Both the position numbers and the translations under genes were made by a program. A stretch of 26,388 bases of DNA from an uncultured Mailhella sp. (GTDB lineage Bacteria > Desulfobacterota > Desulfovibrionia > Desulfovibrionales > Desulfovibrionaceae). The DNA lies in the NCBI RefSeq assembly GCF_905187505.1, contig NZ_CAJJIC010000022.1, forward strand, positions 1 through 26,388. The letters run 5' to 3'. The notes beneath the pieces were generated by a model. The model worked only from the letters and a program-made list of their open reading frames with translations. It searched no databases and was not told where the DNA came from. Of this stretch, positions 1-6,947 are shown piece by piece (the first letter of the stretch is position 1; each line of letters starts with the position of its first letter).

Positions 1-226
1 GGCGAAGAGTTCTTCGCACAGGCAAATAAACAATAATAATTCTCGATAAGAAGTCAAGTCCAAATTTTCGCGCCTTCCGGCCGCGGTCGTACGGCCCGCG
101 TTCTGAAGGGAAGCGGAAAACGGGGCATTGCCGCTCCTTTTCGGGAAAAGCCCCATTAATGGACTGGAAAAGGCAAAAGGTTTGTGGTAAAAGATTTCCC
201 GCAAAAAATTTCCGCCCGGATTTCTC
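1..226. other. Gene-poor left edge upstream of rlmE
   Basis: No coding region is supported here. Two small hairpins are visible: a 7-bp-arm palindrome at 2-17 and a 5-bp GC stem at about 79-96. Neither is followed by a convincing T-run, so I do not call a terminator. The sequence becomes AT-richer just before rlmE (about 180-210) and probably holds its promoter. I could not pick out a convincing -35/-10 pair. Confidence 0.5.
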
Positions 227-871
227 TTGGCGACCGCCAGGAAATACGATACACAGTCCCGAGCTGCCATGAAAGTATATCGCGATTATTATTTCCTTAA
301 GGCCAAAGAGGAAAATTACCCTGCCCGCTCCGTCTACAAGCTCAAGGAGATGGACAGGGCTTTCCGGCTTTTCCGGCCCGGAATGAAGGTGCTCGACCTC
401 GGAGCCGCACCGGGCTCGTGGTCTCTGTACGCCGCGGAGCGCGTGGGCGAGAAGGGACTGGTGCTTTCCTGCGATCTGCAGAGCACCGACACGACCTTTC
501 CGCCGAACGTGACGTTCCTGCAGGAAAACGTGTTTGAGCGCACGCCGGAGTTCGAGGCTCTTCTCGAGGAGAAGGGCCCCTTCGACATGGTCATCAGCGA
601 CATGGCGCCGCGTACCACGGGAACGAAGTTCACCGATCAGGCGCGTTCTCTGGAACTGTGCATGGAAGCCGTGGAAGTGGCCGACCGGTATCTGAAGCCG
701 GGGGGCGGCTTCATCGCCAAGATATTCATGGGACCGGACTTTCAGGATCTGGCAAAGGCGCTGCGTGCGCGCTTTGCCACGGTAAAAACATTCAAACCCA
801 AGAGCTCCCGGGCCGAGAGCAAGGAAATCTTCGAGGTCGGCATGGGATTCAAGGGCCCTGTTCAGGGGTAA
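227..871 (+). CDS. rlmE: 23S rRNA (uridine-2'-O-)methyltransferase RlmE/FtsJ
   Basis: The product is an SAM-dependent methyltransferase of the RlmE (FtsJ/RrmJ) family, which 2'-O-methylates a uridine in the A-loop of 23S rRNA on the 50S subunit. The SAM-binding motif LDLGAAPGSWS lies near residues 56-66. The family K-D-K-E catalytic tetrad is complete: K38 (in YKL), D125 (ISDMAP), K165 (AKIFMG) and E200 (SKEIF). At 214 aa it is the usual length. The start is uncertain. The longest frame begins with TTG at 227, while an ATG at 269 (MKVYRDYYF) matches where Desulfovibrio homologues, as I remember them, begin. Neither start has a strong Shine-Dalgarno sequence. The ATG at 269 would give 200 aa and keep all catalytic residues. 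The yebC gene follows after 26 bases, so the two are probably co-transcribed. Confidence 0.95.
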   Translation: MATARKYDTQSRAAMKVYRDYYFLKAKEENYPARSVYKLKEMDRAFRLFRPGMKVLDLGAAPGSWSLYAAERVGEKGLVLSCDLQSTDTTFPPNVTFLQENVFERTPEFEALLEEKGPFDMVISDMAPRTTGTKFTDQARSLELCMEAVEVADRYLKPGGGFIAKIFMGPDFQDLAKALRARFATVKTFKPKSSRAESKEIFEVGMGFKGPVQG

Positions 872-897
872 ACACTTTTTTTGTTTCGGAGGCATAC

Positions 898-1641
898 ATG
901 TCGGGACATAACAAATGGGCAAACATCAGACTTCGCAAGGGTGCTCAGGACGCCAAGCGAGGCAAGGCGTTCACCAAGGCCGCCAAGGAAATCATCATCG
1001 CCGCCAAGAGCGGTGGGGACCCTGCCGGCAATGCCCGTCTGCGTTCCGCCATCGCTGCCGCCAAGGCCGTGAACCTGCCCAAGGACAAGATTGAGGCCGC
1101 CATCCGCAAGGGTACCGGTCAGGATGCCGGCGGCGACATCACCGAAATCACCTACGAAGGCTACGGCACCGGCGGCGTCGCCATCATCGTGGAAACCGCC
1201 ACCGACAACAAGAACCGTACCGTGGCCGAAGTGCGTCACGTGTTCACCAAGTACGGCGGAACCATGGGCGAAAGCGGCTCCGTGGCCTTCCAGTTCGACC
1301 GTCTGGGCGTCATCACGCTGGACAAGGAAAAGTACGCCGACGAGGAAGCCGTCATGAACATGGCTCTTGAAGCCGGAGCCGACGACGTGCAGGACAACGA
1401 CGATACCTGGGAAGTGCGCACCTCCATGGCGGACTTCAACACCGTTCGCGAAACGCTGGAAGGTCAGGGCGTGGAAATGCTGGAAGCCCAGCTCGCCATG
1501 GTGCCCCGCATTCTGGTGCCCATCGACGCCGACACCGCGCAGAAGCTCATGCGCATCACCGACGCCCTGGAAGAACTCGACGACGTGCAGAACGTCTACA
1601 CCAACGCCGACTTCCCCGAAGACTTCGATCCCGAAGCGTAA
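898..1641 (+). CDS. yebC: YebC/PmpR/TACO1-family protein
   Basis: This 247-aa protein has the typical YebC length and begins with the family signature MSGHNKWANIR, followed by a Lys-rich N-terminal segment and an acidic C-terminus. Members have been described as DNA-binding transcriptional regulators and, more recently, as translation factors that help ribosomes through proline-rich stretches. The sequence alone does not say which role applies here. The ATG at 898 is preceded by GGAGG at proper spacing. Upstream in-frame codons overlapping rlmE are not part of the gene, because the conserved N-terminus begins exactly at this ATG. It is the last gene of the rlmE-yebC unit and is followed by a strong terminator. 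Many bacteria place yebC beside ruvC; that neighbour is not here. Confidence 0.96.
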   Translation: MSGHNKWANIRLRKGAQDAKRGKAFTKAAKEIIIAAKSGGDPAGNARLRSAIAAAKAVNLPKDKIEAAIRKGTGQDAGGDITEITYEGYGTGGVAIIVETATDNKNRTVAEVRHVFTKYGGTMGESGSVAFQFDRLGVITLDKEKYADEEAVMNMALEAGADDVQDNDDTWEVRTSMADFNTVRETLEGQGVEMLEAQLAMVPRILVPIDADTAQKLMRITDALEELDDVQNVYTNADFPEDFDPEA

Positions 1642-1674
1642 GCTGAGCATCGACATTTCATGGGCATGAAGCCC

Positions 1675-1713
1675 GAAGCCCCCTTTTCCTCGAGGAAAAG
1701 GGGGCTTCTTTAT
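1675..1713 (+). terminator. Rho-independent terminator after yebC
   Basis: A perfect 16-bp inverted repeat spans 1675-1708: a GAAGCCCCC arm continuing into TTTTCCT, mirrored around a central CG. It is followed by TTTAT. It lies 33 bases after the yebC stop codon. The T-run is short but the stem is very stable. Confidence 0.85.
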
Positions 1714-2128
1714 GCGCTGCCGTCGGGAAGGATGAAGGTTCCCGGCGTTCTCAGGCCGCGCGGACGTGCGACAGCGGCGGCTTCCAAGGTGCTTCTTGCA
1801 ACGGCATTCTCCGACGTGCGAGGTCCTGGGAGCTGGCCTTCTTCGTGCAGCGTTCTTCCGGTCAGGTGAAGGACCGCGGTGCTGGTGGGAAGGCGTTTTG
1901 AGAGAACGGCTCCGCATATCAGAAGCGACCTTGCTCTTGAGAACTTTCGCCCTCTTCGGCCTGGGCGTTCCGGAAAGCGTCGACGCGGAAGGAGAGCATG
2001 GGATCAGAAAGAAAAGCATATTTTTTTCTGTCCTTCCGGTGCCGGGGAGACTTATGGCGGAGAGCGTCGTTCGGCGTGTCGTGCCGAGAAGCGGGATTCT
2101 TGTGACGGACACGACGGAACGCGTCAGC
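1709..2128. other. Gene-poor stretch between yebC and the antiporter
   Basis: About 420 bases hold no recognisable gene on either strand. Short open frames exist but lack ribosome sites and familiar motifs. The only structure I see is a 10-bp A/T-rich hairpin at 2005-2030 with loop AGCATA. It is not GC-rich enough to be called a terminator with confidence. The stretch could be decayed coding sequence or 3' flanking DNA. Confidence 0.4.
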
Positions 2129-2160
2129 AAAAAGGGCCGCGCCCGGAAAGGCGCGGCCCT
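2129..2160 (-). terminator. Rho-independent terminator of the antiporter gene
   Basis: Perfect 11-bp stem AGGGCCGCGCC / GGCGCGGCCCT at 2133-2143 and 2150-2160, with a 6-base loop. On the minus strand it runs into five T residues (2133-2129). It begins 23 bases past the antiporter stop codon. Confidence 0.9.
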
Positions 2161-2183
2161 CATGCTTGGCGTTCAGCCGGCTC

Positions 2184-3599
2184 TTACATGAAGAACAGGA
2201 AGGTGATCAGGGCAAAGAGCGGGCAGAGAATGCCGACGGACCATGCCATGTAGCCGAAGAAGCTGGGCATCTTGACGCCCTGTTCTTCGGAGATGGCCTT
2301 CACCATGAAGTTCGGCGCGTTGCCGATGTAGGTGTTGGCGCCCATGAACACGGCACCGGCGGAAATGGCGGCCAGCACTTCGCCGTCGGCCATGAGCTGC
2401 GCGGCGTTGCCGCCCGCGGTGTTGAAGAACACGAGGTAGGTGGGGGCGTTGTCCAGGAAGGAGGACAGAAGACCGGTCATCCAGAAGAACATGGAGGTCA
2501 CATGATGGCCTTCGGCATCGGTGGTCAGGTTGACCACGGCGGCAAGGGCGCCGTCGGAACCGGCCTTGAGGATGGCGATGGCGGGAATCATGCTGAGGAA
2601 GATGCCGATGAACAGCTTGGCCACTTCTTCAATGGGAGCCCAGGTGAAGTTGTTGCGGGTGCGGCAGCCCATGTCGGTGGTCTTCCAGGAAGCCACGGCG
2701 ATGACGATGTACATGAGGTCGCGCACGACGTTCTGCAGTTCCATGGGAACGCCGAAGATGTGGAAGGTGGGACCGGTCCACTGACCGGAAATGAGGGTGT
2801 TGGCCACGATGCAGAGAAGGAACACGAAGTTGATGCAGCCTTCAAAGCCGAGCTTTTCCTTGGAACCGGCGGCATCGGCGGGCACGGGGCTGCCTTCCTT
2901 CTTGAAGAGCACGGTGTCGATGACGAAGTAGAGGGCGAGCAGGATGACGGAGATGAGCAGGGTCTTCATGAACAGATGCACGGTGGTCCAGAAGAAGTTC
3001 ACGCCCTTGAGAAAGCCGAGGAACAGGGGCGGATCACCCAGGGGGGTGAGGGAGCCGCCGATGTTGGCCACGAGGAAGATGAAGAACACGACCTGATGCA
3101 CGCGGTATTTGCGGTGGGCGTTGGCACGCAGAAGAGGACGGATGAGAAGCATGGCGGCACCGGTGGTGCCCATCCAGCTGGCGAGGATGGTGCCCACGGC
3201 CAGAATGGCGGTGTTCACGATGGGCGTGCCCACGAGGGTGCCCTTGAGACGGATGCCGCCGGCCACGGTGAACAGGGCGAGCAGCAGCAGAATGAAGGGC
3301 ACGTATTCGAGCAGAATGCTTTCAGCGGCGATGAAGAAGGCGTTGCCGAAGCCGAAGACGAGCGCGCAGGGAACAAGGAAGGCCAGTCCCCAGAAAACGG
3401 CTACCTTGCCGAAATGATGCTCCCAGAAATGAGGAACCACCAGAGGGCAGATGGCTATGGAAAGCAGCATGCAGACAAAGGGCACGACCCAGATGATGGA
3501 AAGATCATTGGGCAGCTGGAAATGACCTTCGGCGAAGCAGATGCCGGGTACGAGCAGCATCGCCAGAAGGAGAGCGGAAATGAATTTGAAACGGTGCAT
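2184..3599 (-). CDS. Ion-transporter-superfamily Na+/H+ antiporter-like permease (ArsB/NhaD/CitMHS-like)
   Basis: This 471-aa polytopic inner-membrane protein has an N-terminal hydrophobic, signal-like segment ending near GICFAEG and about a dozen hydrophobic helices. Two motifs typical of the ArsB/NhaD/citrate-transport superfamily stand out: the helix-breaking segment SWMGTTGAAMLLIRPLL and NIGGSLTPLGDPPLFLG. Relatives are annotated as sodium:proton antiporters, and a domain family near this one is called putative citrate transport, so the real substrate (Na+/H+ exchange or a carboxylate) is open. The ATG at 3599 is preceded on the minus strand by AAAGGAG at good spacing. It is transcribed alone, divergent from thiD and ended by its own terminator. 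No arsenic or citrate genes are next to it. Confidence 0.88.
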   Translation of the reverse strand: MHRFKFISALLLAMLLVPGICFAEGHFQLPNDLSIIWVVPFVCMLLSIAICPLVVPHFWEHHFGKVAVFWGLAFLVPCALVFGFGNAFFIAAESILLEYVPFILLLLALFTVAGGIRLKGTLVGTPIVNTAILAVGTILASWMGTTGAAMLLIRPLLRANAHRKYRVHQVVFFIFLVANIGGSLTPLGDPPLFLGFLKGVNFFWTTVHLFMKTLLISVILLALYFVIDTVLFKKEGSPVPADAAGSKEKLGFEGCINFVFLLCIVANTLISGQWTGPTFHIFGVPMELQNVVRDLMYIVIAVASWKTTDMGCRTRNNFTWAPIEEVAKLFIGIFLSMIPAIAILKAGSDGALAAVVNLTTDAEGHHVTSMFFWMTGLLSSFLDNAPTYLVFFNTAGGNAAQLMADGEVLAAISAGAVFMGANTYIGNAPNFMVKAISEEQGVKMPSFFGYMAWSVGILCPLFALITFLFFM

Positions 3600-3619
3600 C
3601 CACGGACTCCTTTCGGGAA

Positions 3620-3648
3620 AAAATAGAATTAGGTTTTCTTGTACCCAA
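3620..3648 (-). promoter_or_regulatory. Possible sigma-70 promoter of the antiporter gene
   Basis: On the minus strand TTGGGT (3648-3643) and TATTTT (3625-3620) are separated by 17 bases, about 20 bases upstream of the start codon. The match is only partial (3 of 6 and 4 of 6), so this is a weak prediction. Confidence 0.3.
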
Positions 3649-3758
3649 AAAAACGCGTTCCATCAAGAACTTTAGGCGTTATGCAGCGGCTGAACCTTGA
3701 CGGGGCAAGGCTTTTGTGTGCATCTCAGGAAGGAAAACGAGGAAAAAAGGAGCGTTTC

Positions 3759-4562
3759 ATGCATCAGATACCGAACGTTCTTACCATTGCCGGTTCCGAC
3801 TCCGGCGGAGGCGCGGGCATACAGGCCGATCTGAAGACCATGACCATGATGCGCACTTTCGGCATGAGCGTGATCACGGCGCTCACGGCGCAGAACGGTC
3901 TCGGCGTGGCGGGCATACACGCGCCCGAGCCTTCCTTCGTGCGTCTTCAGCTTCTTACCGTGCTGGACGGCTTTCCCGTTCATGCGGCGAAGACGGGCAT
4001 GATGTTCAATTCCGGCATCATCAATGCCGTGGCGGACGTTCTGGACGAGCAGACCTTTCCGCTGGTGGTGGATCCGGTGTGCGTGAGCACGAGCGGACAC
4101 AGGCTCATGGAGGACGACGGCATAGACACGCTTCGCGACCGACTCATGCCGCGGGCCGATCTGTTCACGCCCAACAGACCGGAAGCCGAAGTGTTTGCAG
4201 GCATGGAAATCGTGAGCGAGGACGACGTCCTCGAGGCCGGGACGCGTCTTCTGGAAAAGGGAGCCCGGGCCGTGCTCATGAAGGGAGGTCATTTCGGCAT
4301 GGGCAATCCCGTGTTCGTCACCGACTGGCTTTTCGAGAGGGATGCCGATCCTGTGCCCCTGCGGCAGCCCTATGTGAGCACGCAGAACACTCACGGCACG
4401 GGCTGCACGCTGTCGGCGGGCATAGCCGCTCAGCTTGCGCTCGGCATGCCGCTGCGCGTGGCCGTCACCAAGGCCCAGGAATTTCTTAATCTTGCCCTCC
4501 GGCACGGCTTCAATCCCGGCAAGGGGCATGGTCCGTGCAATCACATGGCGGGTCTGTGGTAA
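3759..4562 (+). CDS. thiD: Hydroxymethylpyrimidine/phosphomethylpyrimidine kinase ThiD
   Basis: ThiD phosphorylates HMP and HMP-phosphate to HMP-pyrophosphate for thiamine synthesis in the cytoplasm. The 267-aa product has the N-terminal motif TIAGSDSGGGAGIQADLKT (about residues 9-27), the substrate-pocket segment ALTAQNG, and the C-terminal anion-hole/ATP motif THGTGCTLSAG near residue 210. All are typical of this ribokinase-fold family, and the length is normal. The start ATG at 3759 follows AAGGAG with good spacing and begins exactly at the conserved N-terminus. The 40 in-frame codons upstream are non-coding leader. The gene stands alone without thiE, thiM or other thi genes. I looked for a TPP riboswitch in the leader and did not see one. 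A TTGACG at 3697 may be a -35 box, but no good -10 follows. Confidence 0.95.
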   Translation: MHQIPNVLTIAGSDSGGGAGIQADLKTMTMMRTFGMSVITALTAQNGLGVAGIHAPEPSFVRLQLLTVLDGFPVHAAKTGMMFNSGIINAVADVLDEQTFPLVVDPVCVSTSGHRLMEDDGIDTLRDRLMPRADLFTPNRPEAEVFAGMEIVSEDDVLEAGTRLLEKGARAVLMKGGHFGMGNPVFVTDWLFERDADPVPLRQPYVSTQNTHGTGCTLSAGIAAQLALGMPLRVAVTKAQEFLNLALRHGFNPGKGHGPCNHMAGLW

Positions 4563-4655
4563 CCTCGATGCTCTTGCCTGCGGCCCGGCTTGTTCCGATA
4601 GTACGGCTGTGAGAACCGCTTTTTCTCCGAACAGATGAGAAGCGTGTTTTCTGGA

Positions 4656-4685
4656 AGGCGTCCCGCACAATGCGGGGCGCCTTTT
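4656..4685 (+). terminator. Rho-independent terminator after thiD
   Basis: Twelve-bp stem with one G-T pair: arm 4656-4667, loop CAA, arm 4671-4682, followed by TTTT. It sits between the convergent ends of thiD and the ABC permease gene. It may also slow leftward transcription, but the minus-strand side lacks a T-run. Confidence 0.8.
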
Positions 4686-4710
4686 GCGTGTCGGGCGTAT
4701 TCGGGCGTTT

Positions 4711-5823
4711 TCAGCTCAGACGGTTGCGGAACAGCCAGCCTGCGAGAGGCAGGGTGACGGCGGCCACGGCCAGCATGGGCACGAAGTTGGGGGCGATGTC
4801 GGCAAGCGTTCCTCCTTCAAGGTAGACGCTTCGCACGCATACGAGAGCGAAGCGCAGAGGATTGGCGTACGTGGCGATCTGCAGCGCCTCCGGCATGGAG
4901 CTCACGGGCGTGGCGAGGCCGGAGAGCAGCACCATGGGCAGAAGCGTGACGAAGCAGTACACGAGCGCCTGCTGCATGTTCAGGGAAACGGCGGATACGC
5001 AAAGGCCGAGTCCCGCGCAGCTTAGGGTGAACACGCCGAGCGCGATGAAGAGATCGACATAGCTTCCCGCAAAGGGAATGTGAAACCAGAACAGGCACAC
5101 GAGCAGCACGAGGGCCGCCTGGGCAAGCCCCACGACCACGGGAGGAATGGCCTTGCCGATGAGGATTTCCCAGGGAGAGAGGGGCGTGACCAGCATCTGG
5201 TCGAAGGTTCCCTGTTCCCGTTCTCTGGCCACGGAAAGAGCGGCGAGCAGCATGATCTGTATGATGCTGAGCGACCCCAGCATGCCGGGCATGATGTTCC
5301 AGCGAGTTTCGAGCTGCGGGTTGAACCATGCGCGCATGACGAGGGAAGCCGGAGACCTGTGCCCCCGTCCGGCGTTCCAGGCTTCCACGATCTGGGAAAC
5401 GTAGCCCTGCGCTATGGATGCCGTGGTGGAATTGCGGCCGTCGAGAATGATTTGAACGTCGGCGTTGCGGCCTGAGAGCAGGCGGTCGGCAAAGTCGCTG
5501 CCTATCTGCACGGCAAGCAGGGCCCTGCCGTCGTATATCCATTCCTCCGCTTCCGCCGTGCTTTCGAGCGTGGCCTGACGGGAGAATTTTCCGGAGCCGT
5601 CGAGCCGGGCCAGAAGATCGCGAGAAAGGGCGCTTCTGCTCTGGTCGCATACCACATAGGGCACATAGTTGAGATCGTAGGTGGCCGCGTAGCCGAAGAT
5701 GAAGGACTGGATGACCACGGGCACGATGAGCACCAGGCGGTTGGCCGGGTCCTTGAAGATGATGAGCAGTTCCTTGATGCAGAGGCTGCGCAGCCTGCGG
5801 AGCAGAAGAATCAGGTCGTGCAT
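4711..5823 (-). CDS. ybhR: ABC-2 type transporter permease (YbhR-like)
   Basis: This 370-aa inner-membrane permease of the ABC-2 class belongs to the YbhF/S/R-type exporter. After a short cytoplasmic start (LLLRRLRSLCIKELLIIFKDP) comes one membrane helix (VLIVPVVIQSFIFGYAATYDL, about residues 31-51). Next is a large periplasmic domain, then about five C-terminal helices. The cytoplasmic REREQGTFDQMLVTPLSPWEILIGK segment is the typical coupling region. The chosen ATG at 5823 lies only 2 bases after the stop of the upstream permease gene, so translation is probably coupled. The longer in-frame reading runs back through that gene and is not real. It is the last gene of the operon. A heterodimer with the preceding permease is expected from the family. 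Confidence 0.92.
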   Translation of the reverse strand: MHDLILLLRRLRSLCIKELLIIFKDPANRLVLIVPVVIQSFIFGYAATYDLNYVPYVVCDQSRSALSRDLLARLDGSGKFSRQATLESTAEAEEWIYDGRALLAVQIGSDFADRLLSGRNADVQIILDGRNSTTASIAQGYVSQIVEAWNAGRGHRSPASLVMRAWFNPQLETRWNIMPGMLGSLSIIQIMLLAALSVAREREQGTFDQMLVTPLSPWEILIGKAIPPVVVGLAQAALVLLVCLFWFHIPFAGSYVDLFIALGVFTLSCAGLGLCVSAVSLNMQQALVYCFVTLLPMVLLSGLATPVSSMPEALQIATYANPLRFALVCVRSVYLEGGTLADIAPNFVPMLAVAAVTLPLAGWLFRNRLS

Positions 5824-5825
5824 GG

Positions 5826-6947
5826 CTAGTCCAGATTTTTTCGTGTGAAGCGTACGGCGACGCCCATGAAGAGCACGGCATAGACGAGAAGGGCCGCCGA
5901 ATCCCGCAGAAGTATGACCGGATTGTTTCCGGCGAGAAAGAGCGTCTTGAGCATTTCCATGTAGTAGGTGGCGGGCAGAATGTTGCCCACGATTCTGGCA
6001 GCAAGGGGGACGCTGCGCAGATCGAAGAGAAAGCCCGAAAGAATGACGGCGGGCAGAAAGCTCACCACGAGGGCTATCTGGCAGGAGAGAAACTGACTTC
6101 TGGTGACGGAGGAGATGGCGAGCCCCATGCCGAGCGATACCACGAGGTACAGAGAGGAGCAGAGCAGAAAGACGAGGAGACTGCCGCGCAGCGGTACGGC
6201 AAAGAGCCATCGTGCGGCCGCAAGGCAGAGCAGAAGGCCGGTCATGCCGAGCAGAAAGTAGGGGATGATCTTGGCGAGAAGAATTTCCGCGCGGCCCACG
6301 GGGGAGACGAAGAGCGCCTCGAGCGTGCCGCGTTCCCATTCCCGGGCCATGATGAGCGCGGTGAGAAAGGCTCCCACCAGCGTCATGATGATGACGATGA
6401 GCCCGGGAACGAGATACCAGGTGCTGTCGGCCGCCTCGTTGAACCACATTCGGCTCTGCACCACGGCGGAACCGGAATCGGCGGCAAGTCCCTGCCTTTC
6501 GAGCGTCGTACGTACCCGCAGGGAGAGCAGTGCGCCCGTGTACTGCCCGATGAGCGTGGCCGTGGTGGAATCCACGCCGTGAAGGATGAGCTGCACCTGG
6601 GCGTCGCCCTTCATGAAGCGGCTGTCGAAATCGCTGCCCGTGCGGATGATGGCATCCACCTCGCGTTTTCTGAGAAGTTCCTCGGCTTCATGCATGGAGG
6701 AGGCGTGGCGGGGGGAAAAATAGGCGGAGCCCCAGAGCCCGGAGAGAAGGTCGCGTGCCAGGGGCGTGTCGTGTTCCATGACCACGGCCACGGGCGCGTT
6801 CTTCACGTCCAGCGAGAGCCCGTAGCCGAAAATGAGAATGAGGATGATGGGCAGAACGAGCCCGATCATGATGCTGCTCGGGTCTCTCGATATCTGTCGG
6901 AATTCCTTGACGGTCAGAGCGCCCAGGCGGCGCGTGAATCCGGTCAT
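5826..6947 (-). CDS. ybhS: ABC-2 type transporter permease (YbhS-like)
   Basis: This 373-aa ABC-2 permease has the same plan as its downstream partner. The N-terminal TVKEFRQISRDPSSI segment is followed by a first membrane helix (GLVLPIILILIFGYGLSL) and a long periplasmic region to about residue 170. Five more helices follow, with a REWERGTLEALFVSPVGRAEILLAK coupling segment. The two permeases share the arrangement and the REREQGT/REWERGT motif but differ elsewhere, as in YbhS/YbhR of E. coli. The ATG overlaps the stop of the ATPase gene by 4 bases (ATGA type). It probably forms the transmembrane channel with the next gene product. Confidence 0.93.
   Translation of the reverse strand: MTGFTRRLGALTVKEFRQISRDPSSIMIGLVLPIILILIFGYGLSLDVKNAPVAVVMEHDTPLARDLLSGLWGSAYFSPRHASSMHEAEELLRKREVDAIIRTGSDFDSRFMKGDAQVQLILHGVDSTTATLIGQYTGALLSLRVRTTLERQGLAADSGSAVVQSRMWFNEAADSTWYLVPGLIVIIMTLVGAFLTALIMAREWERGTLEALFVSPVGRAEILLAKIIPYFLLGMTGLLLCLAAARWLFAVPLRGSLLVFLLCSSLYLVVSLGMGLAISSVTRSQFLSCQIALVVSFLPAVILSGFLFDLRSVPLAARIVGNILPATYYMEMLKTLFLAGNNPVILLRDSAALLVYAVLFMGVAVRFTRKNLD

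Noticed and set aside
862..2163. Long minus-strand open frame opposite yebC
   Set aside because: It is antisense to a certain gene, rich in His, Gly and Val from GC-biased codons, and has no motif or ribosome site.
2166..3626. 486-codon plus-strand open frame opposite the antiporter
   Set aside because: Its composition (Glu, His, Gly runs) is the mirror of hydrophobic codons on the other strand, and the antiporter frame has clear membrane motifs and a ribosome site.
3600..3758. TPP riboswitch in the thiD leader
   Set aside because: I looked for the conserved thi-box elements and did not see them; the leader is also short.
4711..6447. Fusion of the two ABC-2 permeases suggested by a 578-codon frame
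   Set aside because: The upstream part of that frame is out of register with the true upstream permease, which ends with its own stop 2 bases before the ATG at 5823.
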